In this document: in pieces, positions 35,798 through 45,553 of the stretch
Layout of the letters: the number at the start of each line of letters is the position of its first letter
Position numbering within the stretch: the first letter of the stretch is position 1
Assembly: GCA_028692635.1 (NCBI GenBank)
Contig: JAQUWX010000009.1
Coordinates: 1-47,266 of the forward strand
Length of the DNA: 47,266 nt
From: Alphaproteobacteria bacterium
GTDB lineage: Bacteria > Pseudomonadota > Alphaproteobacteria > UBA9219
Direction: 5' to 3'
Notes under the pieces: model-generated
What the model saw: only the letters and a program-made list of their open reading frames with translations
Databases searched by the model: none
Told to the model about the DNA's origin: nothing
Made by a program: the position numbers and the translations under genes

Positions 35798-36247
35798 ATG
35801 GCTAAGCCCTTAATTCTCCTCGCATCTGACCATCGCGGATTTCGTTTGAAGTCCGAGATCTGCGCTTGGTTAAAAGAACGTAACGTTGATTTTCTCGATT
35901 TGGGACCAGATGGGGAGGATCGTTGCGATGCTTCCGATTTTGCTCTGCGAGTCATCGGGAAAATCAAAGACGATCCGAAATGCATCGGCGTTCTTATCTG
36001 TGGCACCGGGCAGGCTATGGCGATGACTTCTAATCGATTTCAACATATTCGCGCTGCTTTGTGCACAAATACGACTATGGCTCGCCTGGCTAGAGAGCAT
36101 AACGATGCCAATATTCTGGTGATGGGCGCTCATATAACCGGGCTTGAGGTGGCGCTTGATTGTATGGACGTTTTTCTGAAAACTAAATTTCTCGAGGGGC
36201 GTTTCGTTGCGCGTCGGGAAAAGCTGACTGATATGGGCGGACTCTAA
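35798..36247 (+). CDS. rpiB: Ribose 5-phosphate isomerase B
   Basis: Interconverts ribose 5-phosphate and ribulose 5-phosphate (RpiB/LacAB fold). The start at MAKPLILLASDHRGFRLK (35798, 149 residues) is chosen over the upstream codon at 35762. Motifs: ASDHRGF.LK, DLGPDGEDRCDASDFA, and CGTGQAMAMTSNRFQHIRAALC, with the catalytic cysteine in LICGTG; the canonical form is CGTGIGMSIAANK, so the loop is slightly altered. HNDANILVMGAHITG is conserved. It is the first gene of rpiB-glyA-nrdR. Confidence 0.92.
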   Translation: MAKPLILLASDHRGFRLKSEICAWLKERNVDFLDLGPDGEDRCDASDFALRVIGKIKDDPKCIGVLICGTGQAMAMTSNRFQHIRAALCTNTTMARLAREHNDANILVMGAHITGLEVALDCMDVFLKTKFLEGRFVARREKLTDMGGL

Positions 36248-36262
36248 AAACGGAGCGATAAT

Positions 36263-37570
36263 ATGGCTGAATGCGCGGCGCATGGCAGAAGAAAACCGGA
36301 ACAACAAGCGTTCTTTACCGATTCAGTCAAAGATAGCGATCCCGAGCTTTATAAATCATTGTCAGGCGAATTGGATCGTCAGCAAAATCAGATCGAGTTA
36401 ATCGCTTCGGAAAATATCGTTTCTCGCGCTGTGTTGGAGGCTCAAGGCTCTGTTCTTACCAACAAGTACGCCGAAGGATATCCCGGCAGGCGCTATTATG
36501 GCGGATGTGAGCAGGTCGATATCGCGGAAAATCTGGCTATCGAACGCGCATGTAAATTGTTCAACTGCTCGTTCGCTAACGTACAGCCTAATTCCGGTTC
36601 GCAGGCCAATCAGGCGGTGTTTCTCGCGCTGCTTCAGCCCGGAGATACTTTTATGGGCATGTCGCTTGCGGCCGGAGGACATTTGACTCATGGCGCTTCC
36701 GTGAATATGTCCGGTAAGTGGTTCAAGTCGATAGGCTATGGCGTCAGCAAGGACGATCATAGAATCGATATGAAAGAAGTCGCCCGGTTGGCTCATGAAA
36801 ACAAGCCTAAGATGATTATCGCGGGCGGATCGGCTTATCCTCGTTTTATAGATTTTGCCGCGTTCCGTAAGATCGCAGATGAGGTCGGCGCTTATTTTAT
36901 GGTCGATATGGCTCATTTCGCCGGGTTGGTGGCTGGGGGCGTTTTTCCAAGTCCTTTGCCGCATGCTCATGTGGTGACTACTACTACTCATAAGACTCTG
37001 CGTGGGCCTCGCGGGGGGATGATACTTACCAACGATGCGGATATCGGAAAGAAGATAAATTCCGCCATATTCCCCGGATTGCAGGGCGGACCTTTGATGC
37101 ATGTTATTGCCGCAAAAGCCGTCATGTTGGGTGAGGCGTTGCGGCCCGGATTCAAAGTTTATGCAAAAAATATAGTCGATAACGCTAACGCTTTGGCGAA
37201 CACTCTGATTGCGCGTGGGTTCGATATAATCTCCGGCGGGACGGACAGCCATTTGCTGCTGGTCGATTTGCGGTCAAAAAATCTGAACGGCAAGGCTTGT
37301 GAGAAAAGTTTGGAGCGCGCCGCCATTACCTGCAATAAAAACGGGATTCCTTTCGATCCTCTGCCGCCCGCCGTTACTTCTGGAATTCGTTTGGGGACTC
37401 CTGCGGCTACTACTCGCGGGTTCGGCATCGCAGAGTTCACCGCCGTCGGCGAGATGATCGCCGAGGTTCTGGAAGGGCTTAGAAAATGTAATTCGGAAGA
37501 TAATTCTATCGCAGAGCAGATCGTTAAAAAACGCGCTCTGGAATTATGCCAACGTTTTCCAATCTATTGA
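36263..37570 (+). CDS. glyA: Serine hydroxymethyltransferase
   Basis: PLP enzyme converting serine and tetrahydrofolate to glycine and 5,10-methylene-THF. Diagnostics: [87 protein letters not shown] with the PLP lysine in THKTLRGPR, and [14 protein letters not shown]. 435 residues, with a short non-conserved N-terminal extension ([14 protein letters not shown]). Follows rpiB by 15 bp. Confidence 0.97.
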   Translation: MAECAAHGRRKPEQQAFFTDSVKDSDPELYKSLSGELDRQQNQIELIASENIVSRAVLEAQGSVLTNKYAEGYPGRRYYGGCEQVDIAENLAIERACKLFNCSFANVQPNSGSQANQAVFLALLQPGDTFMGMSLAAGGHLTHGASVNMSGKWFKSIGYGVSKDDHRIDMKEVARLAHENKPKMIIAGGSAYPRFIDFAAFRKIADEVGAYFMVDMAHFAGLVAGGVFPSPLPHAHVVTTTTHKTLRGPRGGMILTNDADIGKKINSAIFPGLQGGPLMHVIAAKAVMLGEALRPGFKVYAKNIVDNANALANTLIARGFDIISGGTDSHLLLVDLRSKNLNGKACEKSLERAAITCNKNGIPFDPLPPAVTSGIRLGTPAATTRGFGIAEFTAVGEMIAEVLEGLRKCNSEDNSIAEQIVKKRALELCQRFPIY

Positions 37571-37582
37571 GGAGCAAAATAT

Positions 37583-38041
37583 ATGCGCTGCCCATTTTGT
37601 GGACATGACGATACTCAGGTTAAAGACAGTCGCCCTAGCGAGGATAACTCGTCTATCAGGCGAAGGCGTTTTTGTCCCAACTGCGCCGCTCGCTTTACGA
37701 CTTTCGAGAGAGTGCAGCTGCGCGAGCTTACAGTTCTTAAATCAGATGGCTCCAAGCAACCGTTCGATCGCGATAAACTTACGCGCTCTATGAATATTGC
37801 TCTTCGTAAGCGCCCCATAGACGAGGAAAAGCTGGAGCAGGTCATCAACAGTCTGGTGCGTCAGCTTGAGACTCTGGGGGACAACGAAGTTTCCACCAAG
37901 AAGATTGGCGAGCTTGTGATGGAGACTCTTTATACGGTCGATCATGTGGCTTATGTGCGTTACGCTTCCGTGTACAAGGATTTCCGTTCGCCCGCCGATT
38001 TCAACGAGTTTGTCGATACGTTGAAGCAGGAAATGCCGTAA
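37583..38041 (+). CDS. nrdR: Transcriptional repressor NrdR
   Basis: ATP/dATP-responsive repressor of ribonucleotide reductase genes. The N-terminal zinc ribbon [51 protein letters not shown] holds four cysteines, and an ATP-cone follows. [26 protein letters not shown] is the conserved C-terminal part. 152 residues. It starts 12 bp after glyA and sits 3 bp before ribE, in a shared operon. Confidence 0.97.
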   Translation: MRCPFCGHDDTQVKDSRPSEDNSSIRRRRFCPNCAARFTTFERVQLRELTVLKSDGSKQPFDRDKLTRSMNIALRKRPIDEEKLEQVINSLVRQLETLGDNEVSTKKIGELVMETLYTVDHVAYVRYASVYKDFRSPADFNEFVDTLKQEMP

Positions 38042-38044
38042 CCG

Positions 38045-38644
38045 ATGTTCACAGGCATTATTCAATCAAGAGGCACCGTTTCCTCTGTGGAGAACGAAGG
38101 GGATAGGCTTTTTGCCATATCGACCAGGATGTCCATGTCCGATGTTTTAATCGGCGCGTCCATTGCTTGCAGCGGAGTTTGTCTTACGGTCATCAAAAAA
38201 ATTAAAGGCGGTTTTATGGTTCAGGCGTCTATGGAGACGCTTGAGACAACTACGGCCTGTAAATGGCGAGTGGGGACAAAGCTTAATCTGGAGCGAGCGT
38301 TGCGTCTCGGGGACGAGATTGGCGGGCATCTGGTTTTGGGCCATGTAGATGGCGTGGCGCGGGTTATCTCGAAAATCGACGATAATGAGAGCGTAAGATA
38401 TGCGTTTGAATTTCCGCAGGAGTTTTCACGGTTTCTCGCTCCTAAGGGATCGATAACTATCGATGGTGTGTCTCTTACTATAAACTCCGCTTCGGAAGTG
38501 CGGGCAGAGGTGAATGTAATTCCTCATACTCAGAGAGAGACTACTCTTGGCTGTCTTATTGCCGGAGATAGCGTGAATTTCGAAGTGGATATGATGGCGC
38601 GGTATATCGACAGGATTATTAGCGATGGAGCGCGCAAACAATGA
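38045..38644 (+). CDS. ribE: Riboflavin synthase alpha chain
   Basis: Catalyses dismutation of 6,7-dimethyl-8-ribityllumazine to riboflavin. Two lumazine-binding repeats: MFTGIIQSRGTVSSVENEGD, IGASIACSGVCLTVI and ETLETTT; then LNLERALRLGDEIGGHLVLGHVDGVARV and SRFLAPKGSITIDGVSLTIN, with NVIPHTQRETTLGCLIAGDSVNFEVDMMARYIDR at the C-terminus. 199 residues. The start is 3 bp after nrdR, and its stop overlaps the next start by 4 bp. ribD, usually between nrdR and ribE in relatives, is absent here. Confidence 0.96.
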   Translation: MFTGIIQSRGTVSSVENEGDRLFAISTRMSMSDVLIGASIACSGVCLTVIKKIKGGFMVQASMETLETTTACKWRVGTKLNLERALRLGDEIGGHLVLGHVDGVARVISKIDDNESVRYAFEFPQEFSRFLAPKGSITIDGVSLTINSASEVRAEVNVIPHTQRETTLGCLIAGDSVNFEVDMMARYIDRIISDGARKQ

Positions 38645-39753
38645 TGGTCGCCGGGGATAGAAGCGGGATTTCCTCTGCGGAGGAAATAATCGAAGAGGCT
38701 CGCAAGGGTCATATGTTCATTCTGTCTGACGATGAGAACAGAGAGAACGAGGGCGATCTGATTATTCCCGCTGAGTTTGCTTCGTCGGAGGCCGTTAATT
38801 TTATGGCTCGGTTCGGGCGGGGCCTCATTTGTCTCGCGCTTGAGAAGAGTCGTGTGGACAGGCTCGGGTTGTCTTTGATGTCTTCTTCTCACGGCGCTCG
38901 CCATCAGACCGCTTTTACGGTTTCGATCGAGGCTCGCGAGGGAGTTACTACCGGAATTTCCGCTGCGGATAGGGCGCGCACTATAAAGGTCGCCATTTCT
39001 TCGGATTGCGGGCCGCAGGATATTACTTCTCCCGGACATATTTTTCCGCTGGTAGCTCGCGATGGCGGAGTTTTGGTTCGCGCCGGACATACGGAAGCTG
39101 CGGTGGATATATCTCGTATGGCGGGGCTTATACCTGCCGGGGTGATATGCGAAATAATGAACGAAGACGGGTCGATGGCTCGTATGCCCGATCTTTTGAA
39201 ATTCGCGCAAGCTCATGGGATTAAAGTCGGGACGGTCGCCGATCTTATAGAATATCGCCGCAGAAGAGAGACTATTGTCGAACGTCGCCGGACTCTCGAT
39301 ATTAAAAGCTCATATGGCGGAGAATTTATCGCTCACGTTTATGTGAACAAGATGGACGGGGCCGAGCATGTCGCTTTGGTTAAAGGAAATATTTCCGGTA
39401 ACGGTAACTCCCCGGTTATGGTCAGGATGCACTCGCTTAACGTTTTTGAAGACGTTCTCGGCGATATATCCAATGGGCATAAGCGCTCTGAGATTGGGGC
39501 GGCTATGTCCATGATCTCAAAGGCCGGGCGGGGCGTCGTCGTTATGTTGAGCGACGATCCGCTTCCTGCCGCTCAAGGCTATGCGCCGGGAGAGGATCAG
39601 ATTCGTTCGGAGCTTAAGGATTATGGCGTCGGCGCTCAGATTCTGCTTGATCTGGGGGTGCGGGATATGGCCCTTATCTCTAATTCCAGGCGGATAATCG
39701 TGGGTTTGGAAGGGTATGGACTGCGCGTTGTGGAACAGCTCGATATAGGATAA
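38641..39753 (+). CDS. ribB: DHBP synthase with degenerate GTP-cyclohydrolase II-like C-terminus (RibBX type)
   Basis: The first about 205 residues are RibB, 3,4-dihydroxy-2-butanone 4-phosphate synthase: [57 protein letters not shown] and [22 protein letters not shown]. The C-terminal 165 residues resemble RibA in outline ([15 protein letters not shown], then [30 protein letters not shown]) but lack the zinc cysteines that normally follow the first motif and the RQEGRG loop, replaced by [11 protein letters not shown] cyclohydrolase II activity is therefore unlikely; this is the RibBX architecture. A separate ribA must be elsewhere. Confidence 0.93.
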   Translation: MMVAGDRSGISSAEEIIEEARKGHMFILSDDENRENEGDLIIPAEFASSEAVNFMARFGRGLICLALEKSRVDRLGLSLMSSSHGARHQTAFTVSIEAREGVTTGISAADRARTIKVAISSDCGPQDITSPGHIFPLVARDGGVLVRAGHTEAAVDISRMAGLIPAGVICEIMNEDGSMARMPDLLKFAQAHGIKVGTVADLIEYRRRRETIVERRRTLDIKSSYGGEFIAHVYVNKMDGAEHVALVKGNISGNGNSPVMVRMHSLNVFEDVLGDISNGHKRSEIGAAMSMISKAGRGVVVMLSDDPLPAAQGYAPGEDQIRSELKDYGVGAQILLDLGVRDMALISNSRRIIVGLEGYGLRVVEQLDIG

Positions 39754-39814
39754 TATGTGCCACTAATCCTTTCAGGGCAAAAATGCTCGGAATTAAACTA
39801 CAGTAGGTTATGCC

Positions 39815-40330
39815 ATGAAGAAAAAAGTTTCTCCGTCCGATATCAAATTTAAGGACGCTCCCCACATAATGATCGTGGAAGGGCGCTTCTACGATGATAT
39901 CGCAGATTTGCAGCTTAAGGGCGCTAAGGCCGTTCTCGATCGCGTCGGCGCAAGCTATGTCGTGCACACAGTTCCGGGGGCTTTCGAAATTCCTCCCGCG
40001 ATTATGTACGCTGTGCGCTCGCTGAATTTTGACGCTGTGCGTCGTCGCTTCGATGGGTATATCGCTCTTGGATGCGTTATACAGGGGCAGACTAAGCATG
40101 CGGATATCATCGCTCATGAAAGCGCTCGCGGACTTCAGGATCTTTCTTTGACTCATGCTCTGGCTATCGGAAACGGCATTCTTACCGTCAATACTCACGA
40201 GCAGGCGGAGGAGCGCGCAGATCCGGCTCGCCTGGATCGCGGCGGAGCTGCCGCCGAGGCTTGCTTGAAGATGGTTGAGTTGAAGCAGATATTCAATTTG
40301 TCTCCGAAGCGTCGCTGGGTAGCGAGATAA
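39815..40330 (+). CDS. ribH: 6,7-dimethyl-8-ribityllumazine synthase
   Basis: Condenses the ribityl-pyrimidine with 3,4-dihydroxy-2-butanone 4-phosphate. Motifs: IMIVEGRFYDDIADLQLKGA, VHTVPGAFEIPPAI, GYIALGCVIQGQTKHADIIAHESARGLQDLSLTHALAIGNGILTVNTHEQAEERA. The PGAFEIP substrate loop and the HADIIA region are intact. 171 residues. Follows ribB by 61 bp. It stops 2 bp before nusB. Confidence 0.95.
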   Translation: MKKKVSPSDIKFKDAPHIMIVEGRFYDDIADLQLKGAKAVLDRVGASYVVHTVPGAFEIPPAIMYAVRSLNFDAVRRRFDGYIALGCVIQGQTKHADIIAHESARGLQDLSLTHALAIGNGILTVNTHEQAEERADPARLDRGGAAAEACLKMVELKQIFNLSPKRRWVAR

Positions 40331-40332
40331 TC

Positions 40333-40818
40333 ATGACTCAATCACTACCTAATCAGACGGCAAAACATGCCGCCAAATCCTTTGCGCGTCTTGCTGCGGT
40401 TCAGGCTGTTTATCAGATATCTTATGAGCAGCAGCCGGTTGCTAAGGTTATACAGGAATGTATAGACGGCGGATTCCAGTGCCTGCGCGAAGAGACGGAC
40501 AAGCCTTCCGCGGAGCAGATAGCTCCCGATGTTGAACTGTTCGGCGTAGTGGTGCGCGGAGTCGCGGAAAATCAGGTTGAGATCGATGAGATGTTATCCG
40601 GCGCTTTGTCAGAGCGTTTCTCCGTCGAGCGCATAGAGTTGTTGCTTAAGGCTATTCTGCGAGCCGGGACTTTTGAGCTTTATAAAAATTCCTCCGTTCC
40701 TTCTGGAATTATAATAAACGACTACATCGATGTAACTCGCACTTTCTTCAATGGAAAAGAGCCCGGGTTGGTAAACGCTGTTTTGGATAAATTGGCTCAG
40801 AAGTTGCGCGACGAATAA
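40333..40818 (+). CDS. nusB: Transcription antitermination factor NusB
   Basis: RNA-binding antitermination factor acting with NusE at rRNA boxA. Family pattern: SFARLAAVQAVYQISYEQQPVAKVIQECIDG, ELFGVVVRGVAENQVEIDEMLSGALSERFSVERIELLLKAILRAGTFELYKNSSVPSGIIINDYIDVTRTFFNGKEPGLVNAVLDKLAQ. 161 residues, normal. It closes the riboflavin cluster, as in many alphaproteobacteria. Confidence 0.94.
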   Translation: MTQSLPNQTAKHAAKSFARLAAVQAVYQISYEQQPVAKVIQECIDGGFQCLREETDKPSAEQIAPDVELFGVVVRGVAENQVEIDEMLSGALSERFSVERIELLLKAILRAGTFELYKNSSVPSGIIINDYIDVTRTFFNGKEPGLVNAVLDKLAQKLRDE

Positions 40819-40884
40819 ACGGTAATTCTTTATCAAGTCTTTTGGCTTATTTTCGAATCTTTCAGCAATTCATTGGGGTTTGCG

Positions 40885-41388
40885 ATGAGTAGGCGTGCGG
40901 CGGTTGTTCTGTTTTTGTCGGGCCTTGTTTTCTTTGCTTATCTGACTTTGTCTCCGATTGAGGTCATGGCGGCTCATGGGGGCGGAGAGAAGGCAGAAGG
41001 CGGAGGCAAAGCGGAGGGCGATAAGAAAAAGAAAGATGAAGGCATTTCTGGCGGTCGGTTTGCTGGAGATCCGATGTATGTGCACATCCCTCCGTTTATT
41101 CTGCCCGTAGTGACAGATAAAGGCGCCGAGCAGATTGTTACTCTTATGGTCGATCTCAAGGTTAAGGATGGCTGGTCGGCTGAGAAGATTCACGACAATA
41201 TGCCGCGTATAAAAGATGCTATGATGCAGGCTCTATATGGCGGGCTTGGCGATGGCGCTCTTCGTAACGGCGTGCTTGTCGATGTGTCGAGGATAAGGGA
41301 AAAAATCTTTGAGGCTGTTACTGGCGTCATGGGTCCTGGTCTTATAGAGGAAGTGTTGATACAGGCTATTGCTCAAAGAAGACTTTAG
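40885..41388 (+). CDS. Exported/membrane-anchored FliL-like protein
   Basis: Start at 40885 (MSRRAAVVLFLSGLVFFAYLTLSPIEVMAAHG), giving 167 residues, with an N-terminal hydrophobic helix that is either a signal peptide or an anchor. A Gly/Lys/Glu-rich linker follows. The globular part, YVHIPPFILPVVTDKGAEQIVTLMVDLKVKDGWSAEKIHDNMPRIKDAMMQALYGGL then SRIREKIFEAVTGVMGPGLIEEVLIQAI, has the FliL-domain pattern (P-beta-strand, helix with PRI.D, terminal amphipathic helix). Its homologues commonly sit beside nusB-hppA in alphaproteobacteria. Whether it acts in the flagellar motor is unproven. Confidence 0.5.
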   Translation: MSRRAAVVLFLSGLVFFAYLTLSPIEVMAAHGGGEKAEGGGKAEGDKKKKDEGISGGRFAGDPMYVHIPPFILPVVTDKGAEQIVTLMVDLKVKDGWSAEKIHDNMPRIKDAMMQALYGGLGDGALRNGVLVDVSRIREKIFEAVTGVMGPGLIEEVLIQAIAQRRL

Positions 41389-41594
41389 TAAAAAAACCAG
41401 CTTTCTTGCCGTTTTTTGCGCTTGTCGGGCGTTCTTCTTTATTCCTTCTTGCCATATAGGAGATATTTAGGCATTCTCCCCGCTGCTCGGTGCTTGGAGT
41501 TTCTCCAGAGCCGGCCATGCGATGCTTTTGCCAACTCGTTTGGCATGCACAAGGCGTCAATTGTGTAACATTATAAATTTCTTAGAGGAATCCC

Positions 41595-43694
41595 ATGAGC
41601 AACGAATTTATGCTGATCTTCGGCTGCGGACTTTTGGCTCTCTTGTACGGGCTTTTCACTGTCCGTCAGGTCCTGTCTTCACCCACCGGCACTGCTAGGA
41701 TGCAGGAAATCGCCGCCGCTATTCAAGAAGGCGCGCAGGCTTATCTTGTCAGGCAGTATATGACCATCGCGGTGGTCGGCCTGATTATTATGGCGGCTTT
41801 GGGGGCTTTCCTCGGAGTGCACGTCGCCGTCGGTTTCTTAATCGGCGCGGTGCTCTCGGGCGCTGCCGGTTTTATTGGCATGAACGTTTCCGTTCGCGCC
41901 AACGTTCGTACCGCTGCGGCGGCTCAAAACGGCATGAAGGCCGCTTTGGACATTGCGTTTAAGTCCGGGGCCATCACTGGATTGCTTGTGGTCGGTCTGG
42001 GGCTCCTTGGCGTGGGCGGGTACTATTATGTTCTGCTGCAATGGAAGGGCGCCGATCTTACCGATATGCGACCCATTATCGAGGCTCTTGTCGCTTTGAG
42101 CTTCGGCGCTTCGTTGATATCGATTTTTGCTCGTCTTGGTGGCGGTATTTTCACCAAGGGCGCCGATGTCGGTGCCGATCTCGTCGGTAAGGTCGAGGCC
42201 GGAATTCCTGAAGACGATCCGCGTAATCCTGCCGTTATCGCCGACAACGTGGGCGACAATGTGGGCGATTGCGCTGGCATGGCTGCCGATCTGTTCGAGA
42301 CTTATGCCGTGACTATCGTTGCGACTATGCTGCTTGCCGCTACTTTCTTCTCGGGCGAACAGCGCGGCGTTATGATGATGCTTCCTTTGGTTATCGGCGG
42401 CGTCTGCATTGCCGCTTCGGTAATAGGAACCTTCTTCGTTCGTCTTGGTAAGAGCCAGAACATCATGAACGCTCTTTATAAGGGGCTTGCAGTGACGGGG
42501 TTGGTTTCTGCCGGGCTTATCGCTTTCGCTATTAAGCAGATGATCGGTTTCGATGGTCAGGCTATTAATGTCGATGGTTCTATAATCACCGGAATGCAAT
42601 TGGTTTATTGCTCGGCTGTCGGACTTGGCGTTACCGCGCTTATGGTCGTGATTACCGAGTATTATACCTCCACCGCCTATCGTCCGGTGCGCAGCATCGC
42701 TGCCGCTTCGGCCAATGGTCATGGAACCAATGTCATTCAGGGACTTGCCGTTTCGATGGAGTCTACGGCTCTTCCCGTTCTGGTGATTTCGGTCGGTATT
42801 ATCGCATCCTTCACTATCGCCGGTCTGTTCGGCATAGCGATCGCGGCTACGACTATGCTGGCTCTGGCCGGGATGATCGTCGCTTTGGATGCCTATGGTC
42901 CTGTCACGGATAATGCCGGTGGTATTGCCGAGATGTCCAATATGCCTAAAGATATTCGCGTTACTACGGATGCTTTGGATGCCGTTGGCAACACGACTAA
43001 GGCTGTCACTAAGGGATATGCTATCGCTTCGGCGGGACTTGCCGCTTTGGTGTTGTTCTCGGCTTATATCGAGGACTTGAAGCACTATTTCCCCTCAGTC
43101 GATGTGAAGTTCGATCTTCAGAACCCATACGTTATCGTCGGTCTGTTTATCGGTGGTTTGCTTCCCTATCTGTTCGGGGCAATGGCTATGACCGCTGTGG
43201 GACGCGCTGCTGGAGCCGTGGTTCAGGAAGTCCGTCGCCAGTTCCGCGAGATCGCGGGCATTATGGAAGGTACGGCTAAGCCTCAATATGGCGCAGCGGT
43301 GGATATGCTTACTAAGGCCGCTATCAAGGAGATGATTATTCCTTCGATGCTGCCGGTTGCCGCTCCTATCGTGTTGTACTTCGTCGTCAACTCTTTTGCC
43401 GGTAAGGCTCAGGCGTTTACGGCTTTGGGCGCCATGCTTCTGGGCACCATTGTAACCGGTATCTTTGTTGCTATTTCCATGACCTCCGGCGGCGGAGCCT
43501 GGGATAACGCGAAGAAATATATCGAAGAAGGTCATCACGGCGGTAAGGGTTCAGAGCCTCATAAGGCTGCCGTTACCGGAGATACCGTCGGCGATCCATA
43601 CAAGGATACGGCGGGTCCTGCGGTGAACCCGATGATTAAGATCATCAACATCGTGGCTATTCTGCTCTTGGCGGTTTTGGCCAGCTTTAATTAA
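41595..43694 (+). CDS. hppA: K+-independent H+-translocating membrane pyrophosphatase
   Basis: Couples pyrophosphate hydrolysis to proton export. 699 residues with about 16 membrane helices. Substrate motifs: [50 protein letters not shown] in the centre and [12 protein letters not shown] towards the C-terminus, plus [21 protein letters not shown] at the end. [12 protein letters not shown] contains Lys after GNTT, the signature of K+-independent enzymes (K+-dependent ones have Ala). It is followed by a terminator at 43719-43747. Confidence 0.97.
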   Translation: MSNEFMLIFGCGLLALLYGLFTVRQVLSSPTGTARMQEIAAAIQEGAQAYLVRQYMTIAVVGLIIMAALGAFLGVHVAVGFLIGAVLSGAAGFIGMNVSVRANVRTAAAAQNGMKAALDIAFKSGAITGLLVVGLGLLGVGGYYYVLLQWKGADLTDMRPIIEALVALSFGASLISIFARLGGGIFTKGADVGADLVGKVEAGIPEDDPRNPAVIADNVGDNVGDCAGMAADLFETYAVTIVATMLLAATFFSGEQRGVMMMLPLVIGGVCIAASVIGTFFVRLGKSQNIMNALYKGLAVTGLVSAGLIAFAIKQMIGFDGQAINVDGSIITGMQLVYCSAVGLGVTALMVVITEYYTSTAYRPVRSIAAASANGHGTNVIQGLAVSMESTALPVLVISVGIIASFTIAGLFGIAIAATTMLALAGMIVALDAYGPVTDNAGGIAEMSNMPKDIRVTTDALDAVGNTTKAVTKGYAIASAGLAALVLFSAYIEDLKHYFPSVDVKFDLQNPYVIVGLFIGGLLPYLFGAMAMTAVGRAAGAVVQEVRRQFREIAGIMEGTAKPQYGAAVDMLTKAAIKEMIIPSMLPVAAPIVLYFVVNSFAGKAQAFTALGAMLLGTIVTGIFVAISMTSGGGAWDNAKKYIEEGHHGGKGSEPHKAAVTGDTVGDPYKDTAGPAVNPMIKIINIVAILLLAVLASFN

Positions 43695-43718
43695 GAATTA
43701 AAGCCTTAATAAATAAAA

Positions 43719-43747
43719 ACCCTGCGGCGAAAGTCGCGGGGTTTTTT
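43719..43747 (+). terminator. Terminator after hppA
   Basis: ACCCTGCG (43719-43726) pairs with CGCGGGGT (43735-43742, one GU) and is followed by six T (43742-43747). Confidence 0.85.
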
Positions 43748-43776
43748 ATTTCTCATAATTATGCTCAAATGCGGGC

Positions 43777-44532
43777 ATGACCCATACATCAGAAAATATT
43801 CCGACCGCTGCCATTCTTGTCATAGGTAATGAAATTCTGTCAGGGCGGGTGTCGGATATAAACATCAACTACATCGCTCGCAAGATGCACGGTGTCGGCA
43901 TAAAGTTGCTCGAGGTTCGCGTCGTTCCAGATATCGAGGAGGACATCGTTTCCGCGGTGAATGTTTTGCGATCCAGGTATTCTTATGTGTTTACTACCGG
44001 CGGTATTGGACCTACTCACGACGATATTACTTCAGCCAGCATCGCAAAGGCTTTTTCCGTTGAGCTTGTTGAACATCCTGAGGCCAAGAGACGGCTTGTC
44101 GCGTATTATGCTCCGGCGAAACTTAATCGGGCCAGGCTTCGCATGGCTTATGTTCCTGCGGGGGCAGAGCTTATCGATAATCCTATAAGCGTCGCTCCGG
44201 GTTTTAGAATCGAGAACGTGTACGTTTTGGCCGGAGTGCCGGTTGTCATGCAGGCGATGATCGATGCTGTCGTTAGCGGCCTTCGTCATGGGCCGGTTAT
44301 TCACAACATTACCATTGCAGTCAGCGATTTGGCTGAGAGCGTTATCGCGGAAGAGCTGGAAGAAATAGCGGACCATTTTTCAACGACGGATATCGGATCG
44401 TATCCATCCATGCTTGAGGGCAGGCTGAGGCTATCTTTGGTCGTGCGCGGCATCGGGCAGGAAGATGTCAGGCAAGCGGCCAACGCTATCTGCGATTTAG
44501 TAAAGAGGCACGGAGCCGAGCCTATTCTTTAG
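43777..44532 (+). CDS. CinA/MoaB-type molybdopterin-binding domain protein
   Basis: A 251-residue protein with the MoCF_biosynth fold of CinA N-termini: AAILVIGNEILSGRVSDININYIARKMHGVGI, YVFTTGGIGPTHDDITSASIAKAF and VYVLAGVPVVMQAMIDAV. The nicotinamide-mononucleotide deamidase half of full-length CinA is lacking. C-terminal segments (DVRQAANAICDLVKRHGAEP) are like YfaY/CinA-N homologues. The molecular role in this branch is uncertain; a pyrophosphatase-like or nucleotide-repair role is inferred from the family. Overlaps the stop of the convergent small membrane gene by 11 bp. Confidence 0.87.
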   Translation: MTHTSENIPTAAILVIGNEILSGRVSDININYIARKMHGVGIKLLEVRVVPDIEEDIVSAVNVLRSRYSYVFTTGGIGPTHDDITSASIAKAFSVELVEHPEAKRRLVAYYAPAKLNRARLRMAYVPAGAELIDNPISVAPGFRIENVYVLAGVPVVMQAMIDAVVSGLRHGPVIHNITIAVSDLAESVIAEELEEIADHFSTTDIGSYPSMLEGRLRLSLVVRGIGQEDVRQAANAICDLVKRHGAEPIL

Positions 44533-44764
44533 GCGGGGTATATCCCTGATCTTCCGGTTGATCGCTTACTTCGGCATCGGGAGCAAGCGATAATGCGTTC
44601 GGGTGAAAATATTTGTAAGCAAGGCTAAGCCCCAGAAAAATTGCCAGCCACAGCGCTATATTGCGCAGGATTTTGCCGCGATTGAGTTTTAAAATGTTTG
44701 GCGCGAACAGTACTACCAGCGCCACCATCATAAGGCCTGATATAATTGCCGATGTTTTATCCAC
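44522..44764 (-). CDS. Small two-helix membrane protein, 80 residues
   Basis: Start is a GTG at 44764 with AGGAAA eight bases upstream. Two hydrophobic segments at about 5-22 (SAIISGLMMVALVVLFAP) and 35-54 (NIALWLAIFLGLSLAYKYF) are followed by an acidic, proline-rich tail. The second helix with its WLAIFLGLxxxY pattern resembles the N-terminal anchor of alphaproteobacterial retropepsin-like proteases (TIGR02281 type), but no protease domain is present. Function unknown. Confidence 0.6.
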   Translation of the reverse strand: MDKTSAIISGLMMVALVVLFAPNILKLNRGKILRNIALWLAIFLGLSLAYKYFHPNALSLAPDAEVSDQPEDQGYTPPKE

Positions 44765-44827
44765 GAGATTTTCCTATGCGATTTATTCGTTGGTCGCAAT
44801 ATAAAGCATGTTGTGGAATCTGGCTAG

Positions 44828-45457
44828 CTAAGCCTTGATGCTGTTCGGTTTGGTGTGGGAATCTATTATTATTTTTACCATGTCTATGAAGCGGGATGCC
44901 GGGCCTTCTAAGCCTATGTTCTGTATGCTGGCCTGGACGCCTTCGTAAAGGAGAAATAATTCATCCGCCAATTGCTCCGGGTTGATGATGGAGTTGTTTT
45001 TGCACATCCTTATTAGATCTTCACGGCACTTGTTTTTGTATTCCTCAATTACTCGTCTTCCCGGATGGTTTTTGTCAGGCAATTCCGCTGCCGCATTCGC
45101 AAACGCGCAGCCGCGTTTTTCCAAACTCGATTTCAACATTGGTTCAAGAAAAAGTTCTAACCATGCGACTATGTGGCCTTTGGGGTCGCCTTTGTGGGCT
45201 TTTTCAATCTCTTTCCACATGGCGTCGGCTTCTTCGGCCAGTTTGCGCAGGTATGCGGCAATTAACTCATCTTTCGATGCAAAGTGCCGGTAAAGAGTCA
45301 TTTTGTTTGTGTCAGCTGCCGCGGCTATGGCGTCCACCCCAACCGCGTGCAGGCCCTTGTTGTAAAATAGGTCACAGGCGGCAACTAAAATGCGCTCCCT
45401 TGGCGGGAGTGCGTCTTTATGTGGGATCGTAGGGATTTTTTTAGATTTGCTTGTCAT
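44828..45457 (-). CDS. TetR-family repressor
   Basis: N-terminal HTH, about residues 22-68: RILVAACDLFYNKGLHAVGVDAIAAAADTNKMTLYRHFASKDELIAAYLRKL. The C-terminal ligand-binding helices are typical (EKRGCAFANAAAELPDKNHPGRRVIEEYKNKC). 209 residues. It is divergent from the efflux outer-membrane gene at 45554 with an inverted repeat between them, so it most likely represses the efflux operon and itself, being relieved by a drug-like ligand. Confidence 0.92.
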   Translation of the reverse strand: MTSKSKKIPTIPHKDALPPRERILVAACDLFYNKGLHAVGVDAIAAAADTNKMTLYRHFASKDELIAAYLRKLAEEADAMWKEIEKAHKGDPKGHIVAWLELFLEPMLKSSLEKRGCAFANAAAELPDKNHPGRRVIEEYKNKCREDLIRMCKNNSIINPEQLADELFLLYEGVQASIQNIGLEGPASRFIDMVKIIIDSHTKPNSIKA

Positions 45458-45482
45458 ATTCCCCTATGTCTATCTTCCTTGA

Positions 45483-45508
45483 CATGTTACTTACCGGTCT
45501 GTAACATG
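45483..45508. promoter_or_regulatory. Probable TetR operator
   Basis: CATGTTAC (45483-45490) and GTAACATG (45501-45508) are a perfect inverted repeat, with a 10-base spacer containing a central ACCGGT palindrome. It lies between the divergent TetR and efflux genes. Confidence 0.8.
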
Positions 45509-45553
45509 CCCAATCTTATCAGCTAACCGGGCAGAATACAAGGTATTGTCGTC

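Noticed and set aside
41838-43085. 415-residue minus-strand frame inside hppA
   Set aside because: Antisense shadow of a highly conserved H+-pyrophosphatase; Ser/His/Asn-rich with no domain.
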